Notes under the pieces: generated by a model | Seen by the model: only the letters and a program-made list of their open reading frames with translations | Databases searched by the model: none | Told to the model about the DNA's origin: nothing | Assembly (NCBI RefSeq): GCF_024355225.1 | Contig: NZ_VCNH01000001.1 | Location: 1 to 64,000, forward strand | Source of the DNA: Roseovarius sp. M141 | GTDB taxonomy: Bacteria > Pseudomonadota > Alphaproteobacteria > Rhodobacterales > Rhodobacteraceae | Reading direction: 5' to 3' | Length of the DNA: 64,000 nucleotides | Program-made: the position numbers and the translations under genes | Part shown: piece after piece, positions 27,686-37,106 of the stretch | Layout: every line of letters starts with the position of its first letter | Numbering within the stretch: position 1 is the first letter of the stretch

Positions 27686-28492
27686 TCAAGGTCGACTTCC
27701 CGTCGCCACCCATATCCGGTGCGGCACAGACAGTGGGTCAGTCGGGAAGCGCTCGCGCAGCAATTTCGAAAGATCGGCATCGAATAGCTTGGTTTCGGCC
27801 TCGGGCAGGCTTGCTTTGACCCCGGCACTTGCACGAATGCGCCCGCGCCACGCTTCGTGGCTGTACGTGACGCTGGTATCAAACGAAAAACTCTCAAGGT
27901 TTGTAAATTGCGCTTCTGCAAGATCACGCATCCATTGCGGATAGATGCCGAAGCCGCCCGCCATGGTCCAGTCCGGATTATGCGCCAGAATCAGTTTCTC
28001 CGTCATCTCAACGACATTTCCTGCGTAGGGAAGCCAGTCGAAGTGAGCAATCACAATACGGCCGCCGCTTTTCAAAGTTCTAAAGGCTTCATGTGCGACT
28101 CTGGCGCGGTCAAACCAGTGCCAACACTGACCTGCGGTAATGAGATTCAGAGAGCCGTCGGCTTCAACCAACTGCTCGGCTTTGCCGATGCGGTAGGCAA
28201 CCTCGACACTTGCCTCCCGATCCAGCAACGCCGCCTCGGCGAGAAGGGCATGGGATGGATCGATACCGGTAACCTGCAAGCCCATCCGCGCCATCCCCCG
28301 GGCAATCGTACCGGTCCCCGTCCCAAGATCGAGGGCATATTCGCCGGGACGGGCAAAGCCTCTGTCGGCCAAGGTCTGAAAAAACTCGTCCGGAAACCCA
28401 ACCCGGAAGGCGCGATACTCCGAGGCCGCCTTTCCAAAATCAACCCGAGAGCCGAAAGCGTGTGTCGCTGGAACATCTTGCGAGTTCGTCAT
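27686..28492 (-). CDS. Class I SAM-dependent methyltransferase
   Basis: The 268-residue protein shows the SAM-binding motif ALDLGTGTGTIARGMARMGLQVTGID and the Methyltransf_11-type post-motif region ITAGQCWHWFDRARVAHEAFRTLKSGGRIVIAHFDW. Small-molecule methylation is likely. It ends RIWVATGSRP. It is transcribed opposite to the acetyltransferase gene and forms part of the left cargo. Confidence 0.85.
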   Translation of the reverse strand: MTNSQDVPATHAFGSRVDFGKAASEYRAFRVGFPDEFFQTLADRGFARPGEYALDLGTGTGTIARGMARMGLQVTGIDPSHALLAEAALLDREASVEVAYRIGKAEQLVEADGSLNLITAGQCWHWFDRARVAHEAFRTLKSGGRIVIAHFDWLPYAGNVVEMTEKLILAHNPDWTMAGGFGIYPQWMRDLAEAQFTNLESFSFDTSVTYSHEAWRGRIRASAGVKASLPEAETKLFDADLSKLLRERFPTDPLSVPHRIWVATGSRP

Positions 28493-28669
28493 TTACTTCG
28501 TCTCCTGACCGCCCAAGACTTATCCTAGGAGATTGATCGAATGACTGCAAAGTCCGGCAACAAGGTCGCCCACGCCTCGGGTGGAGAAGGTCTGGTGCGA
28601 ACCCAAACCTCCAACCTTACAATGTACCGTATTGGCTGTAAGGATCTCGCTGCATAGGATGATAACATT

Positions 28670-29107
28670 ATGAAACTTGCTCATATCAGCATTACGGCCC
28701 GTAGCGCTGACAGACTTTCCGCTTTTTACACCAACGTCTTCGGCTGCGAAGAAATGCGGCCTCCCAGAACCCTGTCGGGTGAAGCCGTATCGCGAGGCAA
28801 CGGATTACCTCGCAGCGTAATTTACTCAATTTGGTTGAGGTTTCCCGATCAAGAAACGCCATTCTTAGAACTACTTGAGTATGAAAGCAGCGATGATCGC
28901 CTAGAGCCTGGAGTTGATGAAATCGGCATCAGCCACCTGTCTTTCCAATTGGACAATATCCAATCAATCATGACCAATATTGTTAAAGCGGGTGGCTCGA
29001 CTGTTGGTGAAATCACAAATTTTGGAACTATCGAAGAACCATTTTTGATTGTCTATATGCGGGATTGCGAAGGTAATATCCTCGAGTTAGAGCAACCTGC
29101 CGGTTAG
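28670..29107 (+). CDS. VOC-family (glyoxalase/dioxygenase-like) protein
   Basis: The 145-residue protein has the VOC pattern: LAHISITARSADRLSAFYTNVFG at the start, ISHLSFQLDNIQSIMTNIVKAGG in the middle and MRDCEGNILELEQ near the end. The metal-ligand positions (H, H/E, E) are present. VOC proteins include glyoxalases, ring-cleavage dioxygenases and drug-binding resistance proteins; the substrate is unknown. A less GC-rich sequence suggests a separate origin from its neighbours. Confidence 0.8.
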   Translation: MKLAHISITARSADRLSAFYTNVFGCEEMRPPRTLSGEAVSRGNGLPRSVIYSIWLRFPDQETPFLELLEYESSDDRLEPGVDEIGISHLSFQLDNIQSIMTNIVKAGGSTVGEITNFGTIEEPFLIVYMRDCEGNILELEQPAG

Positions 29108-29192
29108 CGTGGTAGAGGCCGCTTTTTCTTGCAATAAGGCGCCCACGCCTCGCGCGGCTAATGTTATCTCCGAGCCCCTGCTGTCCACTGTC

Positions 29193-29801
29193 TTATGCTT
29201 GTAGAACGAGCCAAGTCCAACTGATGCCTGCTCGATAATTTTGCGCTTGAACAGATTGAGTAAACACTTCGCTAAGCTTTGAAAACCCCTGCAACTCTGC
29301 CCATTTTACGGTGTCTGAAACATTGGCGGGGTAGACCGGTCGCGTTGGCGCACCTGCACCATGCCTAATCGACATGATGATTTTTCCGCCATCAGATATC
29401 AGTCGACGGAACGCAGAAAATGCGACTTGGCGGTCAGCATCATTGAGGTGTTGCCAAACTGCGCAAAGAAGAATGACATCAAAAGTTCTTCCAATAGCGA
29501 TAGTTTGTGAAAGCTGGGGCAGCGTATCATTAATCCATGAGATGCTCGGTGACTTGTGCTTCGCTATACCTGCATCCCTCAACGCATCAACTGGTTCGAC
29601 AGCGACCACGGTATGGGAAAGAGAAGCAAGCCATGCCGCGTCCCGTCCGGTTCCCGCTCCGATATCCGCCACATGGGATGATTGTTGTGGGAAGTGCCCT
29701 ATCACAGGCGAAAGTAACTCAGCGGAAGAAATCCCCTCAATCCGCTCAATGAAATCGCCGCCTGCTGCGTTTTGATAGCCTTTTAAGATATCGTTTTTCA
29801 C
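29193..29801 (-). CDS. Class I SAM-dependent methyltransferase
   Basis: The 202-residue protein has SHVADIGAGTGRDAAWLASLSHTVVAVEP as its SAM motif and DVILLCAVWQHLNDADRQVAFSAFRRLISDGGKIIMSIRHG as the downstream half, typical of Methyltransf_25-type enzymes. It is unrelated in detail to the methyltransferase at 27,686. Moderate GC content suggests separate transfer. Confidence 0.82.
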   Translation of the reverse strand: MKNDILKGYQNAAGGDFIERIEGISSAELLSPVIGHFPQQSSHVADIGAGTGRDAAWLASLSHTVVAVEPVDALRDAGIAKHKSPSISWINDTLPQLSQTIAIGRTFDVILLCAVWQHLNDADRQVAFSAFRRLISDGGKIIMSIRHGAGAPTRPVYPANVSDTVKWAELQGFSKLSEVFTQSVQAQNYRAGISWTWLVLQA

Positions 29802-29931
29802 AGCAAAGCCCTCACTTCCATCACTCCAAGCCTAAGATCATCCCTGTGCTTTGTTAGCATATCGACGTTGATAATGAACGATCACTTTGTCCGCACACGG
29901 CTGGTAGTAGAGCCCATTCTCGAATGGCGTA

Positions 29932-29943
29932 TATATCGCGTGG
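29932..29943 (+). promoter_or_regulatory. Shared 12-bp motif upstream of small XRE genes
   Basis: TATATCGCGTGG lies 31 bp before the start at 29,975. The identical string lies at 10,086-10,097, 33 bp before the XRE start at 10,131. Conservation of string and spacing upstream of two related regulators suggests a promoter element or a common binding site. Confidence 0.5.
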
Positions 29944-29974
29944 CGTTTCATGAAACTTTCGTCAGGCTATCCAT

Positions 29975-30232
29975 ATGAACATTCGAATTCGCATAGCCGA
30001 AAACGTCACCATGCTCCGCAAGTTGCGGGGCGTCACACAAGAAGCGCTTGCCGACGAAGTAGCAGTTAGTCGAAGCTACCTATCGAAGGTTGAGCAAGGG
30101 CAGGTCAGCGTCACATTGGACGTTCTGGAGCGTCTGGCTACGGCCTTGGTGGTTGACCCATTTGACTTGGTAGCAGAGCGATCGGAAATATGTAAGCACC
30201 CCGCTCCGTGGAACAGCAGATTTCAGCAGTGA
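29975..30232 (+). CDS. Small XRE-family transcriptional regulator
   Basis: The 85-residue protein is an HTH_3 domain (AENVTMLRKLRGVTQEALADEVAVSRSYLSKVEQGQVSVTLDVLERLATALVVDPFDLV). It resembles the product at 10,131 in length and domain position and shares a 12-bp upstream string with it. It lies 80 bp before the phzF-like gene and may control it. Confidence 0.8.
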   Translation: MNIRIRIAENVTMLRKLRGVTQEALADEVAVSRSYLSKVEQGQVSVTLDVLERLATALVVDPFDLVAERSEICKHPAPWNSRFQQ

Positions 30233-30312
30233 GTCCTTTCCACGCTTGATGCGCTGGTATTCCAGCGACAGTCAGCGTTAAGCTCAGGCAGTTACAGCAA
30301 CGAGAGTTTCCA

Positions 30313-31113
30313 ATGCGGATGTATCAGGTCGATGCCTTCACAGACCGGCTTTTCGCGGGCAACCCTGCGGCTGTTCTAATACTGGATAACTGGTTACCAG
30401 ACCGCCTGATGTTGGCGATTACGCAGGAGAACAATTTGGCCGAGACGGCTTTTGTCAAAGCCCGTCCCGATGGCGCGTGGGATTTGCGATGGTTTGCCCC
30501 GGAACACGAGGTCGATTTTTGCGGCCATGCCACACTTGCAACAGCACATATTTTGCTCACTAACGGTAACGCGACCACACCACTGGTCTTTCACACGCGG
30601 GTCGGGGAACTCCGTGTATTGAGGTCACAGGGCGGTTATCAGCTTGATCTTCCCCGCCTGTCACCCGAGATTATCGAAACCCTACCGCAAGAAATTGAAG
30701 GCGTTTTCGCTGCGCCGCCTGTCCGCATCTTTCGCAACTTCGAGAATATCTTTGCCGATCTTGGCAGCGCCGATGCCGTGCGCAGTTTCATTCCTGACCT
30801 GACGGCGATTGCCCGCATGGGTTCTGTCGGTCTTGTCGTGACGGGACAGGAAGCGGAGGGCGCGACCGCGCACTTCGTGTCCCGCTACTTCGCCCCCGGC
30901 GCAGGTATTCCCGAAGATCCAGTAACGGGGTCAATCCATGCTACTCTTGTGCCCTATTGGGCGGAGCGATTGGGCCGCAAGAAGCTCATGGCCCATCAGG
31001 CGTCGGCACGTGGTGGGTGGCTTGGCTGCGAGCTGACCGACGATCGCGTTCTTCTGGAAGGGAATGCCGTGACCTTCATGGAAGCCACGATCGTTCTGCC
31101 GGATTCAGCATAG
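30313..31113 (+). CDS. PhzF-family isomerase
   Basis: The 266-residue protein has the PhzF layout: YQVDAFTDRLFAGNPAAVLILDNWL with the GNPAAV motif near the start, and GIPEDPVTGSIHATLVPYW with the GxEDPVTGS motif near residue 205. The catalytic glutamate lies in NNLAETAFV. PhzF-like enzymes are isomerases named after phenazine biosynthesis, but no other phenazine genes are present. The role here is unknown. Confidence 0.88.
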   Translation: MRMYQVDAFTDRLFAGNPAAVLILDNWLPDRLMLAITQENNLAETAFVKARPDGAWDLRWFAPEHEVDFCGHATLATAHILLTNGNATTPLVFHTRVGELRVLRSQGGYQLDLPRLSPEIIETLPQEIEGVFAAPPVRIFRNFENIFADLGSADAVRSFIPDLTAIARMGSVGLVVTGQEAEGATAHFVSRYFAPGAGIPEDPVTGSIHATLVPYWAERLGRKKLMAHQASARGGWLGCELTDDRVLLEGNAVTFMEATIVLPDSA

Positions 31114-31158
31114 CTGGTCGTGTGAGGGGGCCCTTAACGCCGCCCGATGGGACCGGAG

Positions 31159-31848
31159 CTATAGGTAATCCTTTATTGATCGACCGCTGACATGCGACCA
31201 GATCATGCCTTCATCACGGAGCATTGCCACAACCATTGACGCCCCCTGCTCAGGCGTCATCGCCATATCAAGATCGCGCTCCACACCTGCAGTTTCGTAC
31301 ATGTTTGTCGATATCTTGCCTGGGTAGAAGCCCATCACCCGCACACCCTTGGGGGCGCATTCGACCTCCAGACAACCAGTAAAACCTCGAATCGCCCATT
31401 TGCTCGCTGAATAAACGCTTATCGTTTTCCTGCAATACAACGCACCGGTTGAAACTACGTTGATTACGGCGCCCTGCCGACGCGCCAGCATTCCGGGCAA
31501 TAGGGCATGGGTCATCAGAATCGTACCGGTTGTATTAGTACCTATTACCGACTGGATGTCGGCAGATTCATAAGAGTCGAAATCCCCCTCCAGCCAGATA
31601 CCTGCGTTATTGATCAGCCCGTCGATTGGACCCTCATCCTTAACAATCTGCGCGCATACGGTTTCGATAGAGGCGGCGTCAGAGACATCGAGCGTATAGC
31701 CGGGCAGACCAAGGTCGTCAGCCAACCGCGCCACTTTTTCCGCGTCACGTCCGGTAGGGATCGGGTGATATCCTGCCTCGACCAAAGCATGGACCAGAGC
31801 CTCCCCCAAGCCGCTTGTGGCTCCTGTAATCACTATCTTCTTTGTCAT
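31159..31848 (-). CDS. Short-chain dehydrogenase/reductase
   Basis: The 229-residue protein has the classical SDR features: the nucleotide-binding TGATSGLGEALV at residues 8-19, NNAG near 80 and the catalytic YSASK (VYSASKWAIRGF). It is probably NAD(P)-dependent; the substrate is not predictable. It converges with the phzF-like gene. Confidence 0.9.
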   Translation of the reverse strand: MTKKIVITGATSGLGEALVHALVEAGYHPIPTGRDAEKVARLADDLGLPGYTLDVSDAASIETVCAQIVKDEGPIDGLINNAGIWLEGDFDSYESADIQSVIGTNTTGTILMTHALLPGMLARRQGAVINVVSTGALYCRKTISVYSASKWAIRGFTGCLEVECAPKGVRVMGFYPGKISTNMYETAGVERDLDMAMTPEQGASMVVAMLRDEGMIWSHVSGRSIKDYL

Positions 31849-31941
31849 ATGTAACGATGCCTTTTAGTCTGATGCGAGGTGCGGCCTGCTACTTAAAAGC
31901 GGAACGAGGTCTCGCGACGTCGATCCCCTCCGCCCTGTACG

Positions 31942-32319
31942 TCAGTCATCAAATCCAGCATCTGATCTTAGAGCACAACGGTTTCCATCCGGATCTGCAA
32001 ATTCGGCGGTCGTTCCCCATTCATGACGGCGAACCTCAACCGTCACGCCTTTACGACGCAGGTCATCTGAAGCCGCATCAACATCTGAAACGTTGAAGCG
32101 AAATTTAGTCGGGCATCTTTCGATCGGTTTGACATTCGGCGAGGCTCGCCCCCCCGTCTCGACCATTAGGTAAACACCCCCCAGGTCAAAACACGTCAAT
32201 TTCTCGTCCTGCCGATCTCTTTCGAAAAGGATGTTCAGCCCCAAAATCTTACCGTAGAAATCGACACACTCCATGTACTTTTCCGAATTGAGAATAATGC
32301 CGGTTCTGGAAAATTTCAT
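31942..32319 (-). CDS. VOC-family protein
   Basis: The 125-residue protein (MKFSRTGIILNSEKYMECVDFYGKILGLNILFERDRQDEKLTCFDLGG...) has the glyoxalase-like repeat and ends with AEFADPDGNRCAL, the metal/substrate loop of VOC proteins. The start was set at the ATG just before MKFSR. It is unlike the other VOC protein at 28,670 in detail. Confidence 0.8.
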   Translation of the reverse strand: MKFSRTGIILNSEKYMECVDFYGKILGLNILFERDRQDEKLTCFDLGGVYLMVETGGRASPNVKPIERCPTKFRFNVSDVDAASDDLRRKGVTVEVRRHEWGTTAEFADPDGNRCALRSDAGFDD

Positions 32320-32554
32320 GTTTCTGCTCCGAAGGTGCATGAGCGACCGTAGTCATGCAATGTTGCATTTGTTGAGGCTGGCTGGCCAGAAGTTAAATTT
32401 TCCGAGCCTGTGAGAGTGCCAATTAGCCACTGTCAGAACGATCAAAGTGAACAGCCCATCAGCCATCCCGCTTGCGCCACATATCGACAAAGGGGTCCTT
32501 TGATGGGTCACGGTGCCAATCATACTCAGCCCAACGCGACGCATCCTCGGCGGC

Positions 32555-32785
32555 CTTTAACCCGAACCATCGCCAGGCTCCTGCGACGGCGAAGCGCCAT
32601 CGAACCGATGATCGGCCACATGAAGAACGACGGGCGACTGACGCGAAGCCCCTTGAAGGGAACCGCCGGAGATGCCCTCTTCGCCGTCCTTTGCGGCTGT
32701 GGTCACAACATTCGCATGATCCTCAGGCACCTGAGGGATCTTTTGCGCCACCTGATTTGGCTGATCTGCCAAGCTCGCATGATCG
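32555..32785 (+). pseudogene. C-terminal remnant of an IS5-family transposase
   Basis: The segment LTRTIARLLRRRSAIEPMIGHMKNDGRLTRSPLKG followed by GDALFAVLCGCGHNIRMILRHLRDLLRHL is the C-terminal part of IS5-type transposases, including the E of the DDE set (SAIEPMIGHMK). The catalytic N-terminal part is absent. It is debris in the left cargo. Confidence 0.75.
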
Positions 32786-32879
32786 TTGACGCGGAAATGG
32801 CACGTGATCGAAGAGGTCACGGCGGCAAACTGGCAACCTGATGGCGATGTTCAGGACGGACTAATTACGGTTATTGGCC

Positions 32880-33176
32880 CATGGTTAGGCAGGTCTTTTC
32901 TCATAGGGTATTTCGGCCCTTGGAGGGTGGAACGTCGGATGAAGAACAGATTGCGGTTGGCCTCGTAGCGGCTGAGCATGTGCTGATCGTGTTGGACAGT
33001 ATTGCCAATGAGGGTCTTGTCTTGAACAGCGAACAGTTTACGCTGGCAGACTGCTATCTTGCGCCGATGAGGGGTGGGAAGCACTTCTGCGGCATCCAGC
33101 TTTAACCAGATGGTGGGACAAAGTTTCAGGAATGCCTGTGTTGAAATCGACCGACCCAAGACTGTCTGAGTTCCAG
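32880..33176 (+). pseudogene. Remnant of a glutathione S-transferase gene
   Basis: One plus-strand frame reads DSIANEGLVLNSEQFTLADCYLAPM, the typical C-terminal-domain segment of GSTs with the ADCYLAPM core. Another frame shortly after reads WWDKVSGMPVLKSTDPRLSEF, the usual final helix. The frame change, missing N-terminal half and adjacent IS debris show that the gene is broken. Confidence 0.55.
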
Positions 33177-33293
33177 AATTAGCAAAGGCAGAAATCATAG
33201 GCAACAAACGACTGCTGGTACGACGCGACACCCAAATTTGCGTACATTACGCGTGACGTTTGGCGCGGCCCCAGTTACTTCGACCCAGCTAGA

Positions 33294-33503
33294 TCATGAT
33301 GGCGCTGCATCTTCATCAGGTTCATCGGAATAAGACGCAAACATATCGAGCAAACCCTTAGATTTCATCCGTCGAACTGTTGTCACATGTGTCAGCGCCG
33401 CATCGATTGCATCGGCATTATTTATCTCATATGCACCGGCGATAAATTCAAGCTGCGCAGCGGGGTCTTGCGCCAATGCCTCATCTGAAATCTTTCTTTT
33501 CAT
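33294..33503 (-). CDS. Small hypothetical protein, possibly antitoxin-like
   Basis: The 69-residue protein (MKRKISDEALAQDPAAQLEFIAGAYEINNADAIDAALTHVTTVRRMKSKG...) starts behind an AGGAGGCG site. The helical N-terminal half followed by an acidic tail recalls addiction-module antidote or small HTH proteins, but no toxin is adjacent. It lies downstream of tniQ. Confidence 0.5.
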   Translation of the reverse strand: MKRKISDEALAQDPAAQLEFIAGAYEINNADAIDAALTHVTTVRRMKSKGLLDMFASYSDEPDEDAAPS

Positions 33504-33653
33504 GATAACTTCGCCTCCTATCAACTTCTTACGACCACGTTGAGCTGCAGCCGGTATCATTCAGGCGGCAAGTCGCTCAAACCGCCGTTCTTTATGCCTC
33601 CATCCGTGTCGGGCAGTTTGGTCCATCCCGCGATGGTCGCTCTCGCTTATTGG

Positions 33654-35513
33654 TCAAACCCCCAAATCCAGACCAACCGCGGCGTATATAGCGCTAAGAT
33701 CTGACCGCTGATAAATCTTACTTAATCCAGGCTGATCTATGATGGGATGCATGCCCGCGTTGCGCAATTTGGCAAACTGCGGCCCTCCGACTGCCCCATC
33801 TTGATGTGCAAGAATGCCAAGTGAGACATAACTTTGGTTGAAGCGTTGTATCGATTCCGTAGAAATGAACTCTGTCATCAGCCGACTGACGGGGTGCTGA
33901 GCGCGAAAACCTGTCAGGAAGCCATGCTCAACCAGATGATTCAATGTGGTGTTGTTGAAGCGCAGCATCCGAAACGTTGGTATCCGTTGAATCCCGACCG
34001 GGCGTGTCAGATTGGGAAGCGCAGCTTTGGCCCCCGCCAGATCGACGACGATGTGATCGAGCCTTTCTTTGCCTCTCCACAAACCGGCCGGTTTGAGCCT
34101 TCCGGCCAAGATGGCAGCCACGAGAGCCTTGAGATCGCAGTTAAGACGAAGAGGAGCCTTCGCGATCATGGTTTGATCTCTGTTAACGGTCTGAATGTGT
34201 GGGAGGCCGGAAAGCAACTTGTCGCGAAAAACGTCAAGTTCACATTTTTGAAACGCCCTCGGTCGCGATTTTTGGCCAACGAGAGACGCCGGTACAAGGC
34301 CGGCGTCGGCCAAAAGCCGGAAGCTCTCAACTGTGATACCGACAAAAACGGCTGCCTCGCGCTCATAAAGAAGCGCGTTAATTTCGCCCGAAAATCGGTC
34401 AACGTCGCTCACCGTCAATGGCTTGATGAGGACCAAACGCTCAGAGTCATCGCGCGTTGCAAACCCTTCTGTTAAGAGCTTGTCATGAAACGTGCTGGTC
34501 CGTCGACCAATGGTTCGCTGTGCTGACAATAGTGAGTGCAGCCGTCGCCGCGTCAGCTTTTCACCCAGCACATCGGCACCATCTGCGAATGGAAACGTAT
34601 CTATCAGGTAGTCACGAAAAACGCGCCTGATGGGCGCGAAATCAGATCTATATTTCAGGTCCGATGCCAGAAGCCTCTGAAATGCGCCGAACCGGGGATG
34701 CGGTTGATATCGGCCCAGTCCATCGTGATACTTTGCACTCAGCCGGATATTTTCCCAACACTCACGCAGCGACGCTGGACCGCCCTTGATGATTTGAAAG
34801 CCCATTTCAGCGAGTTCTGCCGCGTCCTGAGGATCCAAGTGCTCTGTTTTGGCGCTAGACCCGCGCGCTATCAAAAGCCCAAGCGCAGTTGTAGCCTTCA
34901 ACAGCGCGAAAATCTCTAGCCGATCTGCCCAGCATGGCTTCTGATGGCCATACGCCCGAAGAGAAAGATAGGCGTCCAACTCTCGTACCCGCTTGTTGTC
35001 TGTTGCATCGGCGCGTGCGCATTGTGCAAGATGGTTCGCGAAAACGCGGCTGGGATCGAGATTGCCAAACATGGATTTGCCGACAAACTCAGTTTCCAGC
35101 GGTTGGTGATGTTCGATACAGTTAGTGACTTGGCGGATTTGCCAATGCAGCCGATGAACCGCATGCCAAACAGATCCCCCCGCCTGCACGTCGGCGGCGA
35201 CACATCGGGGACAAAACCTGATTTCACCTCGTGAGAAAATGCTCGATCTGTACACTTCGTGGCCGATACGAATAGCTTTATCGCTATGCTCAGTAGCCCG
35301 TGTGTTGGCGAAGACGTCGTCCGGCAGCGAAGCTATTTCGCGCAGATGGTTCAATGCCACGTCGTCGCCACAGGTTAAGCCTCGCACATCGAGGCTGAGA
35401 TCAACCGCGAATTCGCCGAGCGATCTGCATCCGTTCAGCTGCGCTAATCTCGACGCAAAAGACGCGGGCATTTCGAAAGGCGACGCTTTTAGCTTGAGAG
35501 GCAGCACGGTCAT
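33654..35513 (-). CDS. tniQ: TniQ/TnsD-like target-selection protein
   Basis: The 619-residue protein begins with the TniQ domain: LKLKASPFEMPASFASRLAQLNG, then a zinc-binding region IRFCPRCVAADVQ and NCIEHHQPLETEF. TniQ/TnsD proteins recognise the target DNA and recruit TnsC. Its length, above Tn7 TnsD (about 500 residues), leaves a large C-terminal region for DNA recognition. The ATG overlaps the tnsC stop (ATGA). This element sits in a plasmid methyltransferase gene, not beside glmS or a tRNA, so the target rule is unknown. Confidence 0.88.
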   Translation of the reverse strand: MTVLPLKLKASPFEMPASFASRLAQLNGCRSLGEFAVDLSLDVRGLTCGDDVALNHLREIASLPDDVFANTRATEHSDKAIRIGHEVYRSSIFSRGEIRFCPRCVAADVQAGGSVWHAVHRLHWQIRQVTNCIEHHQPLETEFVGKSMFGNLDPSRVFANHLAQCARADATDNKRVRELDAYLSLRAYGHQKPCWADRLEIFALLKATTALGLLIARGSSAKTEHLDPQDAAELAEMGFQIIKGGPASLRECWENIRLSAKYHDGLGRYQPHPRFGAFQRLLASDLKYRSDFAPIRRVFRDYLIDTFPFADGADVLGEKLTRRRLHSLLSAQRTIGRRTSTFHDKLLTEGFATRDDSERLVLIKPLTVSDVDRFSGEINALLYEREAAVFVGITVESFRLLADAGLVPASLVGQKSRPRAFQKCELDVFRDKLLSGLPHIQTVNRDQTMIAKAPLRLNCDLKALVAAILAGRLKPAGLWRGKERLDHIVVDLAGAKAALPNLTRPVGIQRIPTFRMLRFNNTTLNHLVEHGFLTGFRAQHPVSRLMTEFISTESIQRFNQSYVSLGILAHQDGAVGGPQFAKLRNAGMHPIIDQPGLSKIYQRSDLSAIYAAVGLDLGV

Positions 35514-35955
35514 ATCTGGGCCTCCTCTGAAACCAACCAAGCTTTGACGTCAATTCTTTCAAAATCCTTCTCTAGAAACGGGTTGGCAAACCTCGGGCAG
35601 TTTGTTTTTCGTTCATATGCATTCGCAAAGTGGCTCAGTGACACCGCGGCTACGTCGTCCAGTAATGCCCGCCTGATCGCGCTGATGATGTATGCAACCA
35701 TTACGCCGAACTCACGATTTGCGGCATGGACCAGCCGCCCAGCGAACTCTGAGCTATCAACATCCTGTGCGACGCCAATGGCTGCGTCCGCCGCATACTC
35801 ACCAACGATGCCGAGAACATCGTGATCATCAATGACAGGTTGCAACCGTGGGACCTCGATAATGGTTGTTCGTCGGCGGAGTTGCGTATCGTTGTTTATT
35901 GTTTCCAGTAATCCCGGCATGCCGGACAGGATGAGGTCGACTGGCCAAATTTTAT

Positions 35956-37106
35956 GGATGTGTCGCTATATCGTGTTGGGAATGTTCAGATCTCCTGATC
36001 AGGTTGCTGCGAGGATGCTCTGAAAGGCGGCTTCGGGCTTGATTTTGGCGCGAAGGAGGAACCAGCGCAGATAGCGGTAGAGATATTTCGTCGCTGGTCC
36101 GCAGAACGGTCGAATGAAAGCATCGTATCGCGCGTGCAACGCATTGACGTTCTGGATGTGGAACGCGCCGGCGACAACCCGTTTCCCAAGTTTGTTCGAG
36201 ACCTCGTAGTGTGTGAGGCTGTGCTTTTTGCAGAAAGAGCGATATGGTCTCAAGCCATCGCTACATAGCACCGCATCATCTGGAATGATCGGTGCCAGGG
36301 CGATTTCGATTGTCCGGTTTCGGCGGTTTGCGATCGGTGCGAAGAGACGCCTGCCGCCCCGATCCATCACAGTCAGCAAGGGGATCTGCCACTGCGAGAG
36401 GCCGCGCGCCATCTTGATCCGTCCGCTGCGATAAACATACCACTGCGGCCGAGGTGGAGCGGGATACTGGTTGGAGTTAGCCGCGTGATTTGCCCACTCA
36501 CGAGAGCCTTTCCGGCTTTCTCGCTGATAGGTCTCATCGACCTCCACAACGCCGCTAAAATCCTTGTCGCAAGCCTCTGCAAGTGATTCCAGAATAATCA
36601 TCCGCCACCGCCATATCGTATCTTTTGTAAGTCCGAGACGCGCGGCGAGTTTGCGACACGAGAGAGGCGTGTCCGACAGCATATTCCGGATAACCTCCAA
36701 GAAAAGATCGTGCCGGTGCAGTCCGCAAATCTCGGTTCCGGTGAGACCAGAGTAAGTTCGCAGACAGCAGTCGCAGCGATAACGCTGCACACCGGTTCGC
36801 GTTTGTCCCCATTTCTGGCGCCTCTCTTCGTTGCAATGTGGGCACTTGCGTTCTTGTTCTGTTCGTGTTTCTATTTCTGCCAATGCAGCCCGCCTCTGGC
36901 GGACATCGTGCGCCCGCGAAAGCAGATCCTCAATCTGTCGCGGGGTAAGCTGGATGATCCGATCGAGGAACTGACGGAACGCGTGCTGGCTGATATTCGT
37001 GGCTTGCTTCAATGACACGGAGGCCTCCGGTTTATTGCGACCAGAGTGGAATATTGGCCATTTCTGGCAAAACGAAGGCCGACCAACACGATATCAAGAC
37101 ACAGCC
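35956..37106. mobile_element. IS1595-family insertion sequence inside tnsC
   Basis: The element is 1151 bp. Its ends are inverted repeats: GGATGTGTCGCTATATCGTG at 35,956 and, read inward from 37,106, GGCTGTGTCTTGATATCGTG. It is flanked by the 8-bp duplication AATTTTAT (35,948-35,955 and 37,107-37,114), the length usual for IS1595-type elements. The perfect duplication shows direct insertion into the already complete tnsC gene. Confidence 0.93.
35999..37018 (-). CDS. IS1595-family (ISXO2-like) transposase
   Basis: The 339-residue protein has an N-terminal zinc ribbon (KCPHCNEERRQKWG...YRCDCCLRTYSGLTGT) and the ISXO2-like DDE domain, starting GVVEVDETYQRES with the first catalytic aspartate. 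Length and order match IS1595-family transposases. It reads in the same direction as the tns genes and appears intact. Confidence 0.9.
   Translation of the reverse strand: MSLKQATNISQHAFRQFLDRIIQLTPRQIEDLLSRAHDVRQRRAALAEIETRTEQERKCPHCNEERRQKWGQTRTGVQRYRCDCCLRTYSGLTGTEICGLHRHDLFLEVIRNMLSDTPLSCRKLAARLGLTKDTIWRWRMIILESLAEACDKDFSGVVEVDETYQRESRKGSREWANHAANSNQYPAPPRPQWYVYRSGRIKMARGLSQWQIPLLTVMDRGGRRLFAPIANRRNRTIEIALAPIIPDDAVLCSDGLRPYRSFCKKHSLTHYEVSNKLGKRVVAGAFHIQNVNALHARYDAFIRPFCGPATKYLYRYLRWFLLRAKIKPEAAFQSILAAT

Noticed and set aside
32851..33231. Minus-strand 126-residue frame
   Set aside because: The plus strand of the same region reads as glutathione S-transferase remnants, so this frame is probably a shadow.
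33294..33503. Toxin-antitoxin pair at the left of tniQ
   Set aside because: Only an antitoxin-like small protein is present; no toxin gene lies next to it.
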